A stretch of DNA of 64,000 bases from the NCBI GenBank assembly GCA_030682175.1, contig JAUXOM010000134.1:62001-126000 (forward strand), given 5' to 3'. The DNA comes from Rhodocyclaceae bacterium. Lineage in GTDB: Bacteria; Pseudomonadota; Gammaproteobacteria; Burkholderiales; Rhodocyclaceae. Numbering within the stretch: position 1 is the stretch's first letter; each line of letters begins with the position of its first letter. Made by a program: the position numbers and the translations under genes. The notes beneath the pieces were generated by a model that saw nothing but the letters and a program-made list of their open reading frames with translations, was not told where the DNA came from and did not search any database. Shown piece by piece: positions 61,155-64,000 of the stretch.

Positions 61155-61997
61155 ATGGACATCAATCAGGCACGCACCTTTCTTGCCATCGCCGCGCACG
61201 GCAGCTTCATCGAAGCGGCGCAGCGCTTGCACCTCACGCAGTCGACGGTCAGTGCGCGCATCCAGCGGCTGGAAGAAGAACTCGGCGTGCGGCTGTTCGT
61301 GCGTAACCGTTCCGGCGCCACGCTCACGGTGGGCGGGCGGCGCTATACCGAATACGCCAAGCGCCTGGTGCTGACGGCCGAGCAGGCGCGCCACCACGTC
61401 GGCCTGCCGAGCCGCTATCGCGCCAACCTGCGCATCGGCGGGCGCATCGCGCTCTGGGAAGGGCTGATGCCGGCCTGGGTGCTCTGGCTGCGCGCGCGGG
61501 CGGCGGACGTGGCGGTGCGCGGCGAGATCGGCTTCGAAGAAGACCTGATGCGGCGGCTGATCGAAGGCTCGCTCGACATCGGCCTGATGTACAGCCCGAG
61601 CCACAGCCCCGGGCTGGTGGTCGAGCATCTGTTCGACGAGACGCTGATGCTGGTGAGCAGCCGGCCCGGCGACGTGCAGCCGGGCGAAGACTACATCTAC
61701 GTGGAATGGGGGCCGGCCTTCGACATCCAGCACACGCAGAGCTACCCCGACATCGAGCCACCGCCGCAGGTGGTGAACATCGGCTGGCTGGGCGTGCAAC
61801 TGATGCTGGCCAACGGCGGTGCCTGCTACCTGCCCGCACGCATGGCCGAACCGCTGATTGCCGCCGGCCGGCTCCACCCGGTAGCCGGCGCGCCGCGCTT
61901 CCCGCACCCGACCTACATGGTCTATGCGAAGGACAGCGACAACCCGATGGTCGCCCTCGCGCTGGAAGGTCTGCGCGCCCTGACCCGCGCGGGGTGA
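61155..61997 (+). CDS. LysR-family transcriptional regulator
   Basis: 280 residues. N-terminal HTH (MDINQARTFLAIAAHGSFIE; LTQSTVSARIQRLEEELGVR) and a periplasmic-binding-type effector domain. Divergent from the DsrC-like gene, which it may control. Effector unknown. Confidence 0.92.
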   Translation: MDINQARTFLAIAAHGSFIEAAQRLHLTQSTVSARIQRLEEELGVRLFVRNRSGATLTVGGRRYTEYAKRLVLTAEQARHHVGLPSRYRANLRIGGRIALWEGLMPAWVLWLRARAADVAVRGEIGFEEDLMRRLIEGSLDIGLMYSPSHSPGLVVEHLFDETLMLVSSRPGDVQPGEDYIYVEWGPAFDIQHTQSYPDIEPPPQVVNIGWLGVQLMLANGGACYLPARMAEPLIAAGRLHPVAGAPRFPHPTYMVYAKDSDNPMVALALEGLRALTRAG

Positions 61998-62083
61998 ACA
62001 AACGCGTAATGCCTGGATTGCCCGCGCATCAGGCTGTCCATGAACCGTCGCGTCGTTCCAGCGCCAGAACCCGCTACAGCGCA

Positions 62084-62106
62084 AAAGTCGGCGTTGGCGG
62101 GACGGT
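62084..62106 (+). repeat. Dispersed 23-bp motif copy
   Basis: Intergenic, two mismatches, between lysR and the Mrr-like gene. Confidence 0.78.
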
Positions 62107-62216
62107 GCATTATTGCCCATGACATATTGCATTTCGGCTTGAATGCTGCAATGCTTCGGGGCTGATGCGCATCCGGATTCTTTGGAATACTCCACCCTCT
62201 TTAATTTCCCTTGATC

Positions 62217-63128
62217 ATGCCTATTCCTGACTACCAATCATGCATGCTTCCTTTCATGAATTTTTTGAGCGATGGAAATGACCACACATTACGGGAAGCC
62301 GAGGAGGCGCTTGCCGACCATTTCAATCTGACACCGAGCGAACAGGCAGAGCTCCTTCCAAGTGGGCAACAAGGCATCTTTAAGAACCGTATTGGTTGGG
62401 CGCGGACCTATTTGAAAAAAGCTGGACTAATTGAGGCACCGAAGCGAGGTGTATTCAAAATCACCGACCGAGGGACGAAATCACTGGCATCCTGCCCTGC
62501 TCGAATAGACGTCAAGTACCTGGAGCAGTTCGCGGAATTCATCGAATTCCGGGACGCTTCAAAGCCAGAGAATGGACCCGCAGCCGCGTCTGAGATTCCA
62601 GCGTCGAGAACCACGCCCGAAGAAGCGATTGAACTCGCGCATCAAGGTTTGCGAGAACAACTTGCACAAGAACTATTGTCTCGAATTCTGTCCTGTTCGC
62701 CATCATTCTTCGAGCAACTCGTCGTCGAACTTCTGGTCAAGATGGGTTACGGCGGTTCTCGCAAGGACGCTGGTGAACGCATCGGTCAGACCGGCGACGG
62801 TGGAATCGATGGAATCATCAAGGAGGATCGCCTCGGTCTCGACACTATATTCATTCAAGCGAAACGTTGGCAGGGATCAGTCGGGAGACCCGAAATTCAG
62901 AAATTCGTCGGCGCGCTTCAGGGGCAACGAGCAAGAAAGGGAGTGTTCATCACTACATCGACATACTCTTCCGAAGCAATCGACTACGCTTCCAGAATTG
63001 ACACGAAGGTCGTCCTCATTGATGGAAAGCAGTTAGCCAGTCTCATGACTGACTTCGATGTTGGCGTTTCAATCTCCGCGTCATACGTCGTGAAGCGCGT
63101 TGACTCTGACTACTTCGAGGAAGGCTGA
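62217..63128 (+). CDS. Mrr-like type IV restriction endonuclease
   Basis: 303 residues from the ATG giving MPIPDYQSCMLPF. N-terminal winged-helix Mrr_N (TLREAEEALADHF, GIFKNRIGWARTYLKKAGLI) and C-terminal PD-(D/E)XK domain (LVVELLVKMGYGGSRKDAG, TGDGGIDGIIKED, FIQAKRW) with catalytic D and QAK. Cuts modified DNA. Lower GC and different codon use than neighbours, no methylase nearby, consistent with horizontal gain. Confidence 0.93.
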   Translation: MPIPDYQSCMLPFMNFLSDGNDHTLREAEEALADHFNLTPSEQAELLPSGQQGIFKNRIGWARTYLKKAGLIEAPKRGVFKITDRGTKSLASCPARIDVKYLEQFAEFIEFRDASKPENGPAAASEIPASRTTPEEAIELAHQGLREQLAQELLSRILSCSPSFFEQLVVELLVKMGYGGSRKDAGERIGQTGDGGIDGIIKEDRLGLDTIFIQAKRWQGSVGRPEIQKFVGALQGQRARKGVFITTSTYSSEAIDYASRIDTKVVLIDGKQLASLMTDFDVGVSISASYVVKRVDSDYFEEG

Positions 63129-63201
63129 GATGCCGGTTCAGAAGGAAAAGGGGGCCACCCATTAGCCGACCGGTGTCAAGCGAGTAAACGAGAGGAAAAG
63201 G

Positions 63202-63317
63202 GAAAAGGGGCCAGGCTCGATTTGTTTTCGAAGATTTCCACTTGGCATGAATTGCTTATTTCATGAATTTTTGCAATGCCGACACCGTCGCAAATTTAAT
63301 TCGAGCCTGGCACCTTT
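63202..63317. repeat. Inverted repeat with GCCAGGCTCGA arms
   Basis: Arms AAAAGGGGCCAGGCTCGATT (63202) and AATTCGAGCCTGGCACCTTT (63297) are near-perfect reverse complements about 75 bp apart. Looks like a small mobile remnant in the 600-bp gap 63129-63728, which shows no convincing gene. Confidence 0.6.
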
Positions 63318-63418
63318 TATTCCCGGAGCCAGCTTCGCTCGCGTTACTCGGCCTGGGATTGGTCGGTCTGGTAGCGGGACGGCGGCGCAAGTCCTGATAT
63401 CCCCCTTCAGGGAACGCC

Positions 63419-63446
63419 AACGACGGGAGCTTCGGCTCCCGTCGTT
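63419..63446. terminator. Strong hairpin with TTCG loop
   Basis: AACGACGGGAGC and GCTCCCGTCGTT form a 12-bp stem with a stable TTCG tetraloop, followed by ATTA. Orphan: no gene directly before it on the plus strand. Confidence 0.6.
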
Positions 63447-63513
63447 ATTACTGAATGACCAATGCAGGGATGCAAAAGGGGCTAGGGGCGACTGGTTTTT
63501 GATAACTCAGACC

Positions 63514-63532
63514 CCCCGCCAGCGCCAACTTT
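63514..63532 (-). repeat. Dispersed 23-bp motif copy, partial
   Basis: Minus orientation, 5' part degenerate, one mismatch in the core. Confidence 0.65.
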
Positions 63533-63728
63533 CGGGCAGGGAAACCGTGGTCTGAGCTACCAGGAATAATTCCGCACAGCTTGTATGCGCGCTGGCGCAC
63601 GGTGCTGAAACTCATACGCGCTTAGTCTGGGCACTGGATTCACCCTGACGCTTTTCCGTCGAACACCTTACGGATGGTCTCATGGCTGATTCCTGTTTTA
63701 TCCACCCATTCGGCAAAGGAGAGCAAAG

Positions 63729-64000
63729 ATGAGTCAATTGAATGTGTTTTCAAGTTCCCCTCAAAAGGCATCGAACATCATCGGCAGCAAGGTTGTCAAT
63801 CCCACAGGCGACACCCTTGGCGACATCAAGGAAATCGTCATTGACCCCCGTTCCGGCAAAGTCGCGTATGCAGTCGTGGCCTTCGGTGGTTTTTTCAGCA
63901 TGGGGGAAAAGTTGTTCGCCATCCCGTTCGGTTCGTTTGAGTTCAACGTGACGAAGAACGAATACGTACTCAATGTTTCCAAGGAACGCATGGAATCGGC
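63729..64000 (+). CDS. PRC-barrel domain protein (partial, runs off window)
   Basis: From the ATG giving MSQLNVFSSSPQKASNIIGS the frame stays open to the window end (90 codons). VVNPTGDTLGDIKEIVIDPR, VAYAVVAFGG and KLFAIPFGSF are typical of PRC-barrel proteins, often stress-induced in betaproteobacteria. A GGAGAGCAAAG ribosome-site-like sequence precedes the ATG. Confidence 0.88.
   Translation, partial: MSQLNVFSSSPQKASNIIGSKVVNPTGDTLGDIKEIVIDPRSGKVAYAVVAFGGFFSMGEKLFAIPFGSFEFNVTKNEYVLNVSKERMES

Noticed and set aside
63247-63555. Plus-strand open frame of 102 codons
   Set aside because: It runs through an inverted repeat and a terminator-like hairpin and has no domain or ribosome site.

Overview
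The window looks like a chromosome segment from a high-GC betaproteobacterium, most likely of the Rhodocyclales. The reasons are the tpiA-secG-tRNA-Leu-nuoABCD order, an isc operon with a second cysteine desulfurase (iscR-nifS-like-iscS-iscU-iscA-hscB-hscA-fdx-iscX), glmM-folP, and strong similarity in kind to housekeeping genes of that order. The assignment rests on gene content and order only; no database search was possible.

Layout. 1-5726 (minus strand): respiratory complex I start (nuoD partial, C, B, A), tRNA-Leu(GAG), an unknown gene, a UbiE-like methyltransferase, secG and tpiA. 5879-17817: an envelope-lipid and phosphate island with two GT4 glycosyltransferases, a PDC-sensor protein, a CYTH-CHAD protein, a PlsC/OlsA-like acyltransferase, a pyruvate-kinase-like protein, a PlcP-like metallophosphoesterase, an OlsB-like acyltransferase and a Pit phosphate transporter. 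Five Pho-box-like signals (CTGTCAT-type heptamers repeated every 11 bp) sit in front of its transcription units. 17883-19069: a small toxin-antitoxin-like module bounded by a 22-bp direct repeat of the 3' end of pit. 19196-24613: a DUF3373 porin, a small periplasmic protein, a REP-associated transposase with its REP repeats, glmM and folP. 24721-28671: a Lol/MacB-like ABC operon with an outer-membrane barrel. 28876-35758: TauE-like permease, mfd, DAHP synthase, DUF1015. 35900-46966: tpx, tatD, the isc operon, cysE, trmJ, suhB. 47261-60635: tRNA-Gly, tRNA-Cys, tRNA-Ser and metabolic/envelope genes (M20 amidohydrolase, nnr, two EamA transporters, nadC, an ABC-F protein, arsM, dadA, msrB, yciI, bolA, a parvulin PPIase, mtfA). 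60693-64000: a DsrC-like protein, a LysR regulator, an Mrr-like nuclease and the start of a PRC-barrel gene.

The two strongest unusual signals are (1) the putative Pho-controlled membrane-lipid remodelling island, which combines phospholipid breakdown (PlcP-like), glycolipid synthesis (GT4), ornithine-lipid synthesis (OlsB plus an OlsA-like protein), phosphate uptake and a polyphosphate-type CHAD protein; and (2) a dispersed motif of about 23 bp (AAAGTCGGCGCTGGC followed by GGGACGGC) that I count about 17 times, on both strands, between genes and inside conserved genes in four different reading frames. The latter behaves like a DNA-level signal (an uptake-like sequence or an unknown mobile repeat), not a protein motif. 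The window also carries several other repeat families: MITE-like elements with terminal inverted repeats, 100-bp elements in the gaps of the isc operon, and an apparently repeat-derived in-frame insertion in mfd.
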